Source: Verticillium longisporum
Lineage: Eukaryota; Ascomycota; Sordariomycetes; Glomerellales; Plectosphaerellaceae
Length of the DNA stretch: 64,000 nt
Direction of reading: 5' to 3'
Assembly (NCBI GenBank): GCA_019188255.1
Contig: JAETXT010000012.1
Span: forward strand, 1,426,001-1,490,000
The notes below the pieces were generated by a model that worked only from the letters and a program-made list of their open reading frames with translations, had not been told where the DNA came from and did not search any database. Positions 23,053-36,483 of the stretch are shown in pieces; position 1 is the first letter of the stretch; each line of letters begins with the position of its first letter. Both the position numbers and the translations under genes were made by a program.

Positions 23053-25073
23053 ATGGCACATCATGGAAAGGCTGGCCATCTGCAGGCCCGATTATCGGGC
23101 CTCAACATGGTGGCTATGGCATTTGCCATCCTCAAGTAAGTCCACTGCGATCGTGTCCAAGTTCAACAAGCTGATGGTACCCCCAAACAGTACATGGATA
23201 GCTCTTGCCGGCTCGATAGGCCTTGTGTTGCCGTCAGGGGGTCCCGTGTCCCTGTTGTATGGGTTCGTCTTCTGTGTGATGTGCAACTTTGCGCTCACTG
23301 CGAGTCTTGGTGAGCTGGCAGCCATCTGGCCAACGGCTGGAGGTCAATATCACTTTGTGTATGCGCTCTGCTCTACAAAGTGGAAGCGGGTCATGGTACG
23401 TCCCTACTTCAGTCTACGAGCGGGATGTTGTCTGATATTGGGATGCAGAGCTTTTGGGTGGGCTGGACCAATATTGTTGGCTGGCTGATTGTCGTTACGG
23501 TTCAGGGGTTCTTTGCAGGTACGTCAAACTGGAAAAAGCAGATGGCCTCAAACGAAAACCGCTGACATCCCCTGTAGCACTCTTCATATGTGCTGCCTCT
23601 GTTGTTGCTTCGGACGGGAGGTTTGTTGTAACACAGTGGAACACGTGCCTCAGATTCCTAGCCATCCTGACATTTGCCACGGCGGGCAACATCTGGGGTA
23701 ACAAGATCCTCGGTAAATGGAACGATCTCGCCCGTAAGTTCCATGTCCTCTCTGTCTGTGATGCCACGGGGCTAAAGCAAGCAGTCGCCTGGTCCATCCT
23801 CGGCGTTGTCGTTATCAGTATCGTCCTCCTATCAATGTCCGACAAGTCGAGCGCGGAATACGTCTTTACATCCTTCAACAACGAGTCTGGGTGGTCTGAC
23901 GGCATGTCTTGGATTCTTGGGTTGCTCCAATCTGCTCTCTCTCTAGTTGGTTTCGACGTGGTTCTGCACATGACAGAGGAGATGCCGAACCCCTCGCGCG
24001 ATGCTCCGCGGGCCATGGTGTACGCCATTGCTGTCGGAGGCGTAACGTAAGTCCAAATGTCGCTGAATACCCGCCAGCATCGCTGAAGATATGACGAAAC
24101 TAATCATAGAACCATAGAGGTCTGGCTTTCATCCTTGTGATGCTCTTCTGTCTCACCGATCCGGCTACTGTCCTTGCTTCGCCAACGGGCATGCCCATCG
24201 TTGAGCTCATCCTGCAGGCAACAAAGAGTCGCGCCGGCACGTGCGTGTTGACTCTCATGCTGGGAGTATGCTTCATCAATGGTTGTAACGCATCCGTCAC
24301 CAGCGCCAGCCGATTGCTCTTTGCCATGGCGCGAGACAAGGGTATTGTCTTCCCGAACTACTTCTCCCACATCACGCCTGGCCTCAACGTCCCTGTGCGG
24401 ACCATCCTGCTGTGCTTCGGCTTTAACGTGCTGTTCGGCCTGCCTTACCTCGGCCCTAGCGTTGCGTTTGGTGCCTACATTGCGTCGTGCACCATCTTCC
24501 TCAACGTCTCGTATGCGTTCCCCATCATCACGCTCTTGGTCAGGGGGCGCAGCGTTTTGGCCGAACATCAGCAACACGATACACCGTTCCAGCTTGGTTC
24601 GTGGGGCCATGTCATTAACTGGGTGGCGGCACTCTTTGTTGTTGTGACATCCGTGGTGAGTTCCCCTTTTGCTCCCTCGACATCAACTGTAGCTGATCGA
24701 TCACTCGCAGTTCTTCTGTTTCCCTGCCTCTCTGCCCGTAACGAGCGATACGATGAGTAAGTCTGGTCCAAAACTTGGTGCACGACAGGCGAGGTGAAGA
24801 GCGCTAACTCGTGACGTAGACTATGTGTCAGTCGTGATCGCCATCTTCGTCGTCGTCAGTGCGGTGAATTGGTGGGTGTATGGGCATCGGTTCGAGGGAC
24901 CTGTAAGCTTGTTGATTTTCTCACAATGACAACCCGATACTGATAAAGGTGCTCCCTTGCAGAAATTCGAGGTCATCATGGGCCAGCACGGAGATGGGTC
25001 ACTTAGCAAGGCGGATTCTGAACCACGGCTGGAGACGATTGAGGCCAAGAGGTCGCATGCCGAGGTGGTTTGA
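23053..25073 (+). CDS. APC-family amine/amino-acid (GABA/choline-type) permease
   Basis: Twelve-helix plasma-membrane permease of the fungal UGA4/HNM1-like group. Nine exons (23053-23135, 23191-23395, 23449-23518, 23578-23733, 23785-24046, 24118-24655, 24711-24756, 24820-24902, 24963-25073) join in frame to 517 residues. The N-terminus MAHHGKAG leads into GLNMVAMAFAILNTWIALAG. Family landmarks are GGPVSLLYGF, SLGELAAIWPTAGGQYHFV, SFWVGWTNIVGWL, HMTEEMPNPSRDAPRAM and TSASRLLFAMARDKGIVFP. The number of introns is high for its size but all have GT-AG ends. It starts back-to-back with an amine oxidase, so import of an amine substrate for that enzyme is the natural reading; the exact substrate cannot be told from sequence. 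Confidence 0.92.
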
Positions 25074-25960
25074 GGGGTCAGGAGCGAGAGTTCCTATTGC
25101 TGTGATGATATTTCATTTTTTGTAGTGTAGAATCCATTGATAAGGTATATGGGATAATCAAGTTGAGGGGCAAATGTGTTTCAAGCTCGAAGCCTGTAGG
25201 GACGTGATTCTCATGAGCAATTGCCTTGGGGGGGGGGTGAACCTTTGACGTCTGAATTCAAAGGCAAGCAAGGTGTTTCGTTCTTTGAGGGACAGACCAA
25301 AGGACAGACCAAAAAGGAAGTTGATGCAAACTCGGGGAAGGACAGATCCGGGCCCCCTTCCCGTGAAGTAAAAGGGCCGAGACGAGGAGAGGAAGAGGGG
25401 AGGTCCGTTCGGGGAAGGCAGAATCAACGCGACTGCTTGCCCTGCATTTGCATGATGTGTCCATCCCGTTCAAGGTATCGGTACTTCAGCGACCTGCCTG
25501 TGGGCACCAGATGGGGCAGGTTGATCGGCCGCTATGACTAAGGGCCATGTATCGCACCCAAGTACCGTGCGGCGCCGAATAGCTGTCACAAGCTGCCCCT
25601 CAACCAATCACTTGACCACAACCGCTGCTCTCCGCCAGCAGGGCAGGCCAACCTTGGCAAAGGATCTACGCGCAACAGCTTGCGTCTGCAATCTAAAGGG
25701 TACCTTACCTAACACCTGTGCAACCTGTCGACTTCCACCATTTCGAGCTTCAACACGCTCTTTCGAACGCCAACCTTGTCCACCTCGAGTCAACCCCCTT
25801 CAACCCACTCGGCGCGCTCAATCGATCGCTTGCGACCTGATCTGTTCGACTGTTGATGAGCGCCATCTCCGCCAAACGGCGCTCCCGTCCGAGCTCTGCT
25901 GCGTCGCCTCCATCCCACCCCATCTGACCATAACTGGCCGATCGCGACAACGCCGCCGCC
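25074..25960. other. Intergenic, leader of the Na+/H+ exchanger
   Basis: Contains a nine-G run near 25229, a GGGTACCTTACCTAAC motif near 25700 and a C/T-rich leader up to the ATG at 25961. No gene seen. Confidence 0.4.
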
Positions 25961-28144
25961 ATGCTCCCCTCGTCAGATATCGCGGTCCATGCCGCCGAGG
26001 TTGTGAACCAGATTGCCCGTACGATTCTGTCCTGTACTCGAAACGCTTCGACTAGAGAGTCACTGACCTTGCGACCAGGCCGTGCTGCAGCTTCTGACGA
26101 AGACTCGGAAGGTACGCGACCAGCCTCCCCTGGCCCCCCCAACCCGCCCTCTCTCGTTGCCAATCGATGCGAACAACGACCGACTGACACGACAACGTAG
26201 GGACCGATGGAACACAAAAAGATCAATTGACAGCATGGGCTCTCTTCATCTCCATATTCCTCCTGATCATCGCCTTCCTTGCCAGTTACTACCTCCACGA
26301 GAAGAAGATTGAGGCAGTCCACGAAACCGTCATCTCCATCTTTGCCGGCATGACCGTTGGCATCCTCCTGCTCATCGCCTCTGACGACTCGGTACGAAAG
26401 CTAATCAGCTTCGATCATCAAATCTTCTTTAATCTCTTACTGCCTCCAATCATTCTCGGCGCAGGATACGAACTCCACCAGGCCAACTTCTTCCGCTACA
26501 TCGGCCCCATCGTCACATTCGCCTTCGCCGGCACGTTCCTCTCTGCCATGACTATTGGTATTGTGCTCTGGTTCTACGCCGTCAGTGGCATCGAATCTAT
26601 CAGTCTGGACTTCGTCGATGCCATCTCGGTCGGCGCGACGTTGTCCGCCACAGATCCTGTCACTATTCTCGCCATCTTCAACACGTACAAGGTCGATCCC
26701 AAGCTATACACCATCATCTTTGGCGAGTCTTTAATGAACGACGCCATTGCCATTGTCATCTTCGAGACGGCGCAAAAGTACAAGGGTGAATCGCATACAG
26801 TCAGCTCTCTCAGCTTCCTCGAGGGCTTTGGTATCTTCTTCCTCGTCTTCTTCGGAAGTTTGATAATCGGCGTCCTTGTTGGTGTCGGCACCGCTCTTTT
26901 GCTCAAGTTGACTTATATCCGGCGTTACCCCAACATTGAGAGTTGCCTGATCGTTCTCATCTCCTATGCGACGTATTTCTTCTCGAATGCGACACATTTG
27001 TCTGGTGAGCACTTCGCAATGTGATGCTGATATACTGCATGACTAACGCTGTCTAGGTATCGTGTCTCTGCTGTTTTGCAGCATCACATTGAAACACTAT
27101 GCCTACTTCAACATGTCTCGCCGCACCCAGCTTGCCACGAAGTACTTCTTCAAGGTTACAGCGCAGCTGTCAGAAAACTTCATCTTCATCTACCTGGGTC
27201 TTTCCCCCTTTACCGATAACCGACTGGAGTTCCGCCCGCTTCTCGTCATTGTTACTGTGCTGGCTGTCTGCGCCGCTCGCTGGGTGGCCGTCTTCCCCCT
27301 CTCGCGCGCCATCAATGCCGTGATTCGGTACAAGGCCAGGCGCCGTGGCGGCGACCTGAGCGACGAGCTGCCGTACAACTACCAGGCTATGCTCTTCTGG
27401 GCTGGTCTCCGAGGAGCTGTCGGTGTCGCCCTTGCTGCCCTACTGACCGGCGCAAACTCCTACGCGCTGAAGGGTACTGTCTTGGTTGTTGTCATGCTGA
27501 CTGTCATCATTTTCGGCGGTACTACCGCACGCATGCTCGAGATTCTCGGCATCCAGACCGGCGTCGTCGACGAAATCGACAGCGATGACGAATTCGACAT
27601 CGAGACCTCTGGTGGCGGCAACTACTACAAACGCTCCGGTGGTGGCGGTATCGGTTACATCCCCGGACGCAACGGAAGCCTCTCTCTGCAGAACCTTGGC
27701 AACCAAGGTGGTGGCCGTGGCTCCTACGTCTCCGGTCATCACTCTCCCAACCCCATTCGTCGCACCTCCAGCCTTAGTCGCAGGACGACAGAGGAGCAGG
27801 CCGGCCTCCTGGGCCAGACACCGCACGACTCTGACCTCGAGAGCGACATTGACATCTCCGACCTGCCGCCACCCGCCCAGCGCGGAGCCTCACGCCAGGC
27901 GAGCCCCCTCAACGTCCAGTCTTCCGAAGCCTCCTCCTCATTCCTCCCGCCTGATCCGACTCCGGCGGCAGCGCAGCATCATCATGTTACGGCCGGCTCG
28001 GCGATCCGCTCGCTGTTCACCACCGAGGACGCCTCACAGCTGTTCCGCCAGCTGGACGAGGACTTTATCAAGCCGACGCTACTCCTAGATGGAGGCCACG
28101 GCGGCAGGTCAGGAGGTCATAATGGTGGCCCGTCGGGCGTATGA
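25961..28144 (+). CDS. NHX1: Endosomal/vacuolar Na+(K+)/H+ exchanger, NHX1-type
   Basis: Cation/proton antiporter that sets pH and salt content of late endosomes and vacuole. Exons 25961-26018, 26079-26111, 26201-27004 and 27057-28144 give 660 residues. After a short lumenal leader the helices begin with LTAWALFISIFLLIIAF. Family hallmarks are AVHETVISIFAGM, the amiloride-site-like FFNLLLPPIILGAGYELH, ATDPVTILAIFNTYKVDP, the ion-binding ESLMNDAIAIVIFE, and FWAGLRGAVGVALA. The cytosolic tail (from about residue 450) is Gly/Ser-rich with RRTSSLSRR-type phosphorylatable sites and the conserved SLFTTEDASQLFRQLDEDFIKP block near the C-terminus. The two small 5' exons were chosen because only that joining keeps the frame open (AAASDEDSEGTDGTQKDQ). 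Confidence 0.94.
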
Positions 28145-28915
28145 GGGCCATGTTTCGGGAAAGGGACCACGAGATTTAGCTCTTCTTGTTGCTCCGCATT
28201 ATGAACATGCGGTTCCGACGAACAGAGAGGCATGTGCAGTCTCTGCCGAAGAGGGTTATTCGAACGAGAACCCAAGCCCTCCCATTTTTCTGTTTCCTGA
28301 TATGGACGAGCATCATGTGGCGTACGGCGTTTCTATAGACCTGAACTTCGTGGCAGCGCTGCGGCGCTGCCAGATCTCTAGTACGTGTATTGAATTTGAT
28401 TTTTTCCTCTCTTCCATCCTCGACCGTTGTGCAGCAAAGCCGTGCCGCGTTGCTCGTAATGACATGCATGTATCACATTCGAACGAAGCTTACTTGCGTT
28501 CCACTCTTATTTGTGGCCGCAGTGTCGCTCAAATCAGCACATCATTCACATTCAGTCCATCTGAGGGGAAATTTGGCTTGTTTAAAAAAAATTGAACACA
28601 TGCTCGAGGCAGACTCTGGATTCGTCCGCCTCGCAACTCGCTCGCTCTTCTTTCTTTCGTCTTCCTCGTCTTCGTTGATTACAAATGTATGTACACCTCC
28701 CGGGACCCCTGCCCACCTATCCCTTTCCCACGCGAGCCGGTGCCAAAAAAGAATTATCTACATGAACGAACCGTAATGCGCCCATCCATGGCTCTCGCCC
28801 CTCATTTCCTTAAGACCAGTCCTTGCACAGGGGTCACCGCAGGAGTGGGAGCTGCTCACCCGGCAGCCCAACCAGCGAATCCTAAATTTCATTCAGTGCA
28901 AACGAGCAGTCTCCA
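28145..28915. other. Intergenic between convergent NHX1 and EAF1
   Basis: Facing 3' flanks with an A-rich TTTAAAAAAAATTG near 28580. No coding frame recognised. Confidence 0.4.
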
Positions 28916-31127
28916 CTATGAAGCTCCCGAAGGCGTCGCACTTCCACTGGCTTGCCTCTGTGGCGGTGGCGGTGGCGGCTGCGGGGTGCCTTGCTTCTGA
29001 GCCTGAGCCTGAGCCTGAGCCTGACCTTGGGCCTGCGCTGGGGGCTGGGCTGGCGTCTGGACTGCAATTGGGGTTGGAGCCTGGGCTTGCGCCTGGGTCT
29101 GTGCCTGAGCCTGCGCTTGAATTTGAGCCTGCGCTTGCGTCTGGGCCTGGGCCTGGGCCTGGGCTTGGGCTTGGGCTTGGGCTGAAGCCTGTACCTGATG
29201 AGCCTGAGCCTGAGCCTGAGCTTGAGCTTGCGTCAAGGGCTGTGGTTGAGGCTGTGGCTGGACTTGTGACTTGACTTGTGGCTGCTGCTGCTGCTGAAGC
29301 TGCTGCTGAGGCTGCTGTTTTTGCTGAAGGGGCTGTTTCTGCTGAAGCTGCTGCGGCTGCCTTTGTTGTTGAAGCTGTTGCTGTTGCGGCTTCTGCTGCA
29401 GATGTTGTTGCTGGGGCTTCTGCTGTGGAGGCTGCTGTTGGGCCTGAGGCTGGGGCTGGGGCTGGAGCTGCTGTTGCTGAGGTTGCGGTGTCGGGGAGGA
29501 CTGCTGCGGCGTTGACCGTTGTTGAGCCTGTTGATGAGCCTGCTGCTGCTGGTGTTGATGGACGACCTGGTGCTGCTGCGGGTGCTGCTGCTGAGGTGTT
29601 TGTTGCATCGGCTGAGGCGAACGGTGCTGTTGTTGCTGCTGCTGAACATGGTGTTGCTGCTGTGCTTGATGATGCTGTCCACCCTGGCCGGAGGCGTGCG
29701 CAGCCTGCTGCTGCTGTTGCTGCCTCAGGAGCGCCGCGTACTGATGGGGGCTGGGCGTCGCCGTGATTCCGTTCGCCATACCTGGAGACACTCCGCCCCC
29801 ACCTCCACCGGCTGCCGCGTTCATGGCGGACTGTGACATGTTGACAGCGCTTTGCCGGTGCATCATGACCCTAGTGAGGTGCTCCCTAGCCATCCTATGT
29901 GCCTGTTCCGGCGTCAACATAGGGTTTTTGGCCTTGTATTGCATCTCCAGCGCTTGGATGTGGGCGTTAATGTTGGACTGTGGTAATGCATCCGGAGCGC
30001 GAGGCGACCCGGAGGGGCCATTCGGCATGTGTAACCCGCTTGCAGGAGGTGTTGAGACGTTACCGTTGGCAGCATTCATGGTTGCCATCATGGCTTGCGT
30101 TTGCGCATTCGCCATGAAGTTTTGCTGGTTGACGACTCCATTGGCGACATTGCCATTGACACCGTTCACGCCGTTGACGCCATTGACACCATTAACACCG
30201 TTACCGTTGATATGACCTCCGTTGGCGGTGCGGATGTTGGCCATGTTTGGAGGCGAGTGGGACGGCTGAGATCCAGGGGTGCCCTGATGCATCTGTTGGC
30301 CTGGTTGCTGTTGGCTCTGTTGCTGCATCTGAACAGCATGGCGCTGCTGCTCAGAGATACGACGCGCCTGCATCATGACCTCGGTTTGTTGGTTCTGCAT
30401 CGGCTGCATCCTATGCTGTTGCTGCGCTTGTAAGGCAGCAGCTTGCATCTGAGCGGGTGTCGCTCCATTCATCTGCATGGGAGGTACCAGGTTGCCCATT
30501 TGCTGCGCACCGGCATGCGCCATACCAGCCTGCTGCGCGGGCATCGGAACACGACCTCGGACTTGTCCGGCGGCGGCGGCGGCGGCAGCAGCGAGCTGGT
30601 TTGGACCATTCGCCCGAGGCATGTTGAGCTGTGCAGTGCCGTTCGGAGCCTGCTGGCCGGTGCCAGGCGTGGTGGGAACTTGGCCATTCTGACCTTGTGC
30701 ACGTGCTTGTGCCGCGATCTGTGCCAGTCATTAGTAACGCCGCTGCGCGGTCAAGGATATCCGGAAGCACTTACCTTGCGCTGAGCCTCTTGTCGCTGGT
30801 GGTATAAAGCCACCTTCTCAGCAAGTGCCTGATCGCGCTCCCATCTCATGATGCTGTAGTCCCTAGGCGTCTTCGTTGGGCCCCTAGGCTGCACGGCCTC
30901 GTTCGCCTTACGCATGGCCGCTGTCTGGGAAGCCTGCTGTTGCTTCTGGGCTGCGGCTTCTCGCTTCTTGGCCAGCTTCCTCATCGCGTCAATGAGCGTG
31001 AGGTGCTTCTGCTGTCGGCGTCTTTCAACCCTAATCGGAGTGCTGCTTGGTCGCCTTCGGGGAACCGGGGTGGTGGGAGTGTTGCTAGGGCCACCCGCTG
31101 CTTGCTGCTGCGCCGACTGTTGCGCCG

Positions 31128-31186
<59 letters not shown>

Positions 31187-34100
31187 TGTTGTTGTTGTTG
31201 CTGTGCAAGCTGGTTGTGCTGCATGATGACGCGCTGAGCAGCGTCAATTCTGTTCTGGTACGACTTGAAGTACTGGGTCTTCTGCATGTCCGACGGCAGA
31301 CCTTCCAGATTGATCCAGCGTTCGAAGCACTCCCAAGGCGTTCGCCTTTCAGCTCCTGGTGCATACAAGCATCGAGGGGCCAGGATGCTCGAGATGAAGG
31401 ACCAATTGTATGAGTATTGTCGAACCAGATCCCGCAACTCCTCGTCCTCTGCCGGGGTCCACTGCGAGGCATGCCGACTCTCGTAAAAGGACTGCATCGG
31501 CATGTTGTATTCTGCCGGCGGTCGGAATTGGTGGCTGGCGTGAAGACGATCCCTGATTGATTTCAGGTCAGGATTAAAGAGTGCAACATCCGCGCTTTCG
31601 GGAGCGACATTAGTTCCTTTGAAGCGTTCTTCGCCGAATATAACACGGTCTTCATCATCTTCTTCCTCTTCCTCGTACTCGTAGCGACCTCGCTTACGTG
31701 GCGGTCCCTCGGACAGAAGCTTCATCTGGCCTTCAACATACTTGTTGAGTGGCAGTGCAGGTCGCTTCCAGTGCGCATCCGGGTCGAACTCGGGTCCGGA
31801 GAAGTCAAAGGTAGGTACCTTGAGTGGAGCACCATACATCGGAAGCTCATCCAGCAACAAATTGGCCGTTGGTGAACTCCGCATGGCGAAGACGACGTCG
31901 TCCTCTTGCAAAGCGAAAATCGCGGAGGGGGCAACCGTTTCAAGGATGTCATGGTGAACTTCCTCAAGATGTTCTGGAGTGTCCACGTCGCCTGCGATCA
32001 AATCAGGAGTGCTGGATGTAGCGGCATCCTGTTCCGAATGTATCATCGAAACGTCGCCATCGGATGCTTGGGGCTTTGGAGGTATCACGGCATTTACCTG
32101 CAGTGCTTTACGATCTTCCTCGCCCGAGTGAACCCAGAGAGCACAGGCGTTTGCGAGGTTGCGAGCACATGCCGTCTTCCACTTTCGTTCTTCACGGAAA
32201 TCCGTCCGCATCCACTTCGCTTCTCCGAGAAGCACGTCCCAGTGAGATTCCTGCCTGGCTGGTTCAGGACACCGCTTCGGCTGTCGGAGGAGCCATTTGT
32301 CCTGCTGCTGAAGGTTGTATACCCGTCTCAACACGCGACAAGCCTGGTTATCCAACAGTGCAATGTTCGCATCTGACGTCGAAACTGTCTTGTGCGCTTG
32401 GTTCAATACCACTTCGATGGGCTTCATCCACTTGCTGGATTGGCTGAAGCCTTGGACAAAGAGCGGAGTGAAATAGTCGTCCGTGGGCAGATAGGATTCA
32501 GTCTTCGGTTCCCTGTTCAGAGCATTCTTGTCGGACGATGATCGCTTGTGAGACTTGCCGAATACAACAGCCGAAACCTGGTTCTTCGGCTTTTGCTTTC
32601 GTCGGTACAAACCAGACCTGGAACGGGACGCTGGTGACTGAGGCGTGGAAGTGACCGGGGTTAATTGAGCACGCGGTACATCAACACTGGCAGAGCCTTC
32701 CTTGACTGGCGTAGCCCGCGTCTCGCCTAGAATCTCAGAGACAGACTTTTGTCGGATGGCTCCGGTGCTAACTCGTGTAACTGCACGCTCAGGTGCGTGA
32801 GCTGCATCGGCCGGCATTTGACGGGAAGAAGACATCACATCGGCGGAATTTGCTGTGGGCGGCACTGTCGACTGGGATGGCAGCTTGACGGCCTCCATTT
32901 CCTTCTGAGGAGGGGCTGCCGTCGGCGGGTCAACGTCCATACGATCGGCGGAAGCTGAATCCTGGCTGTCGGGGATTTCTGTCGGAGCAGCTGCAGTCAA
33001 AGCCGAGGGTTGAGAGCCTGCCGTGGTCTTGACATTTGGTGAGGTCGATGGCGAGATAAGCTTTTCTGTAGCCGAAGGTTGGTTGGACCTCGATGGTTCC
33101 TGTTTGACCTCAACGGGCTGTGGTACTGGCGCAGAAATCTGGGGCCGTGCCAATGCAGACTGAGACGCCGCCCTTTTCGAAGCGACACTCAGGGATTCTT
33201 GGATCAGTTGAGCCTCGGGGCCGTCCAATACTCGGGCCTCGGTCGAGTCGCCCTCGTTAGACGCCATAACCTCCGATTCCAGAGCCAATTTCTTCGCAGG
33301 CGGTTCCGCCTGTGCCGTATGGCTTTGGCCATCGTTGCGTTCGGCAAGTCGTGCGGGCTCGTGCTCCTGACTCGTTTCTGTCGATACATCTCCAACAACG
33401 GGTGTAGCAGCGGTGTGCGCAGTCGATCCGGGGGAGGACAGAGTGTCAGCAGGACGCGAGGCTTCCTGAACCTGCCTTGTCCGGGCGGCTCCATTCTCGG
33501 TCCTCGCATCGTGGAACTTTTCGGTTAGCGACACGGCCGAAGACGGGAATGGACGTGTCAGAGGCTTCGGCTGGGCATCCTTCGGTTCACTTTCTTGTGG
33601 TGTGCTTTCCGTCGCGCCTGTGCGCATACTGGCCTCGCCAGGTTGCTTGGTGTCCTTGGAGACATGACCATTCGGCCCAACATGTCCATTAGGAGGCGTG
33701 TGGATAGAGGTAGGCGGTGCACTCCTCTGCGCAGATGTTGTTGGAGGAGCTGGGGAGATCGACTGAGGGTGTATGGGTTTCGGCGGTAGAGATAGGTCTA
33801 ATGGCTTCTGCTGTGGTCTAGTCGGCTGCACCGAGGTGTTGTTGGCCGGGGTAGGTGTCTGCGGCTTAGGTTTAGGGGTCGTCGTTGCGTGCTGGGTGTG
33901 TTTGTTGTCGAGAGTCGGAGGTTGTACGGGGTTAGGAGAGGGTGCAGGTTGCGCAAAGAGGTCAGACCTCTCTAGAGAGTGCCTAAAGGCATCATATCGC
34001 AGTGGTGGGCGCGCAGGGATGCTGCGCTCATCGAGGACGCCCCTAAAAGCATGTTAGTCGGACGACGGCGAGCGGCTCGCGCGAAACATGCGAGCGGGAG

Positions 34101-34312
34101 CGTATATCGATTGCGCGGCAGGGTGCAACGTACTTGAAGATGTCGCTGCTCTGCAGAAAGTGCAGTTCGGGGGGCAGGGCGGGCGTCGCGTCGGGGGTCG
34201 CGAAGTCGTTGGTGGGTATACCATCGTGGGTTGTCGCGACTGCGTACAGCTGGCGAAGCTTGCGCTTCCGCGACGTCACGATTGAACTACGCATCGTCAA
34301 CAGGCCGTCCAT
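28916..34312 (-). CDS. EAF1: NuA4 histone acetyltransferase scaffold Eaf1/Vid21
   Basis: Platform subunit that holds the NuA4 H4/H2A acetyltransferase complex together in the nucleus. Exons 34312-34134, 34042-30775 and 30718-28916 give 1749 residues. The N-terminus ([23 protein letters not shown]) is typical. A long Pro/Ser/Thr-rich region follows, then the HSA domain at about 658-715 ([20 protein letters not shown]), which binds actin/Arp4. The SANT/Myb domain is at about 919-985 ([21 protein letters not shown], ending with [10 protein letters not shown]). A pure glutamine tract of about 25 residues (31129-31204) follows. The C-terminal third is almost entirely Gln-rich, with a QAQAQ segment near 29000-29240 and NGVNGVNG repeats near 30150-30200. 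Such Q-tails are usual in filamentous fungal Eaf1, but the length is likely strain-variable. Confidence 0.94.
31129..31204 (-). repeat. CAG/CAA trinucleotide tract in EAF1
   Basis: Continuous CTG/GTT triplets on the plus strand encode about 25 glutamines just after the SANT domain. The tract is mostly pure CAG, so length variation is expected. Confidence 0.9.
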
Positions 34313-36483
34313 GGTATCGCTGGCATCGGAAAGAGCAGGGCTATCAAATGCAAGTCAAACGCACCTGAATTCATCGCGTTTGGATCGCAAAAGCCTGGCG
34401 CGGTCGGCAGGCCCGACCTCAGTCATAGCATCAGTCGCGGCGACATCCGTTTTTAGGGAAAACGGAATGTCGAGGGGACTCGTGAGCCTCGTGCGAGATG
34501 AAATAATCGGTCGGCGAGGATGAAAAGGGCGTGTGGTGGTGGTGGTGGTTGATGGCGATTGACGGGTCGATGGGGGTCGCGGTGGGTGGACCGAATTTTC
34601 GCTGGGGGATGCACGATGGTAGCGATTGCTGCGCGGGCGGGTGGTGATGCTGGTCGTTGAACACCGATTTCGACTGTCTGGTTGGACTGGTTCGGCTTGT
34701 CTGGTCAGGTAATCTGGGGCCCGTCCGTTGAGGTGGGCTGGCAGCTTGCTTGACTGGCTGGACGCTTCCTCAGGTTGAAGACAGTAGCAGGCGGTGGCAG
34801 CGGACCGGGATGGGCCACCGAAGGAAGGGGGGAAGGAGAAGGGGGGTGCGGCTTGGGGAGGAAAGGACCGGGCGGGAATGAATGGGAAAAATTGTTATCG
34901 CTAGCAAGGGGCTATTTTTCGCACTGTATCACACGGTGCTGGGTAGAGTGGATTTTAGCGCCTGTTTGGTGTCTTGGTCACAAGTTCCTGTTAGATAACA
35001 GGCAGAAGCAAGGCACAGGACAGTGCGTCTCCACCTCATTCCCAAATCTGATCTCTGGAAATGACGGGGAAGGGGATGCCAAGCCTGGTATTGCCTTCAG
35101 TAGGACCAATGGAACCTTGCCGCCTGTTTCCTCCCTGCTTCTCTGCTCTCGCCCCTGAGGCAGTCAGTTAATAGTGCGCAGGTTAACACCACCATGTGCC
35201 TCCTTACCTAACCCAAACCAAGGGCCCCCTCCATATTACCTACATATGCATGCAAAAACATCATCGCCAGATCTCATCCAGCAATCCAACAATCCATCAG
35301 CATGTCATCATCAAATCATGGTTCATCCCCAGGCAGAACCGGGGCGCTCGTCCGTGGCGGCATCATGACGCGTCTGCCTTGTGCAAGGCAACCGAGTGTG
35401 CCCGTTGCCGACGCCTCTCTCCAGGCATCCTCAACTCAAGTCTGCTCTACTTTGCTTGCCTACGGATCGAGTCCCCAGACCGTCGCTAATCATGCATTCG
35501 GGATAATCAGCCATTCCCAGATGCGATTTTGACTGTGTCGGGTGCTTATTACCATCAACAACTCAAGCCAGGTCGGGCGCGCGAGTCGTGTTGGAGGGTG
35601 AGAAAAAAGTTTGAGCCCTGCGCGAGCGTACAGGTGCATACGGGTGATTCATCACTGTCAAGCCTTGCCTTATTAGTGTCTGAAGTCCAAGGTAGCGCAC
35701 AAGGTAGGCGACTCGACATGTGCTTTCGTTTCTCACATGCGTTCTCGAGAGGTTGCCAGACTCCGGTTCAGAGCGACTCGATGCATGCCCCTCGGCGACT
35801 CAATGATGAACCATGCCCCTCGCCCTCCGTTATCGGAAGAGCGAAATTTGTCCCTTGCTTTGTCTGTCTGCCATCCTCGAATGCCATCTGTTTCTTGACG
35901 TCCGTCATCTGCATCACCTCCCTCGAGCACCGTTGATACGACTACGGCAACCTTCACTCGCATTTGTGTGCCCCATTTTTCTCTCTTACGTAACACCATC
36001 GGGATTGGGCTTAGGGAAGGTTTTCAAGCACTTCTCATAGTGAGCCTCAACGCACTCATGATCCTGTTATGAGAGTGAGAATCAGCCACTCAACGCATGA
36101 ACAGTACTTACACCTGTCAATCGCCCTTGGATTGCGATCTCATCTCACTTTCCGAGGCTCATGTGGAAACACTGCGAGCGCCACTATGCCTCTAATATAC
36201 GCGGAACTCTCGAAATAGGTCTCATAGCGTCGAAACGAAGAATTTCACCCAAATCATCCAAGTCGTGCAAGCCGACAGACACAGTCTCTGGGTAATCGTT
36301 TTAGTCTTCAATATTCAACCCCACCATGGGCTGGTCTCCCAAGGGAACATCGCCTTCTATCACCAGTCTACCCAGTGAGACACTTCGGTATCCCCATTTG
36401 GAACGGCAAACGCCTGTTCAAGAACACCATCTGACGTCGTCTGGCTACGTCTCCTTCTCGAAAGACATAGCGCCCGTGGGCGT
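34313..36483. other. Long gene-free region upstream of EAF1
   Basis: 2.2 kb holding the EAF1 promoter and the 3' flank of the secreted-protein gene. It contains a GTGGTGGTGGTGGTGG microsatellite near 34533-34548 and G-rich segments around 34790-34870. Frames present are short and unconvincing. Confidence 0.4.

Noticed and set aside
29278..29766. Ala- and Leu-rich plus-strand frames opposite EAF1
   Set aside because: They are complements of CAG/CAA-rich coding sequence, not independent genes.
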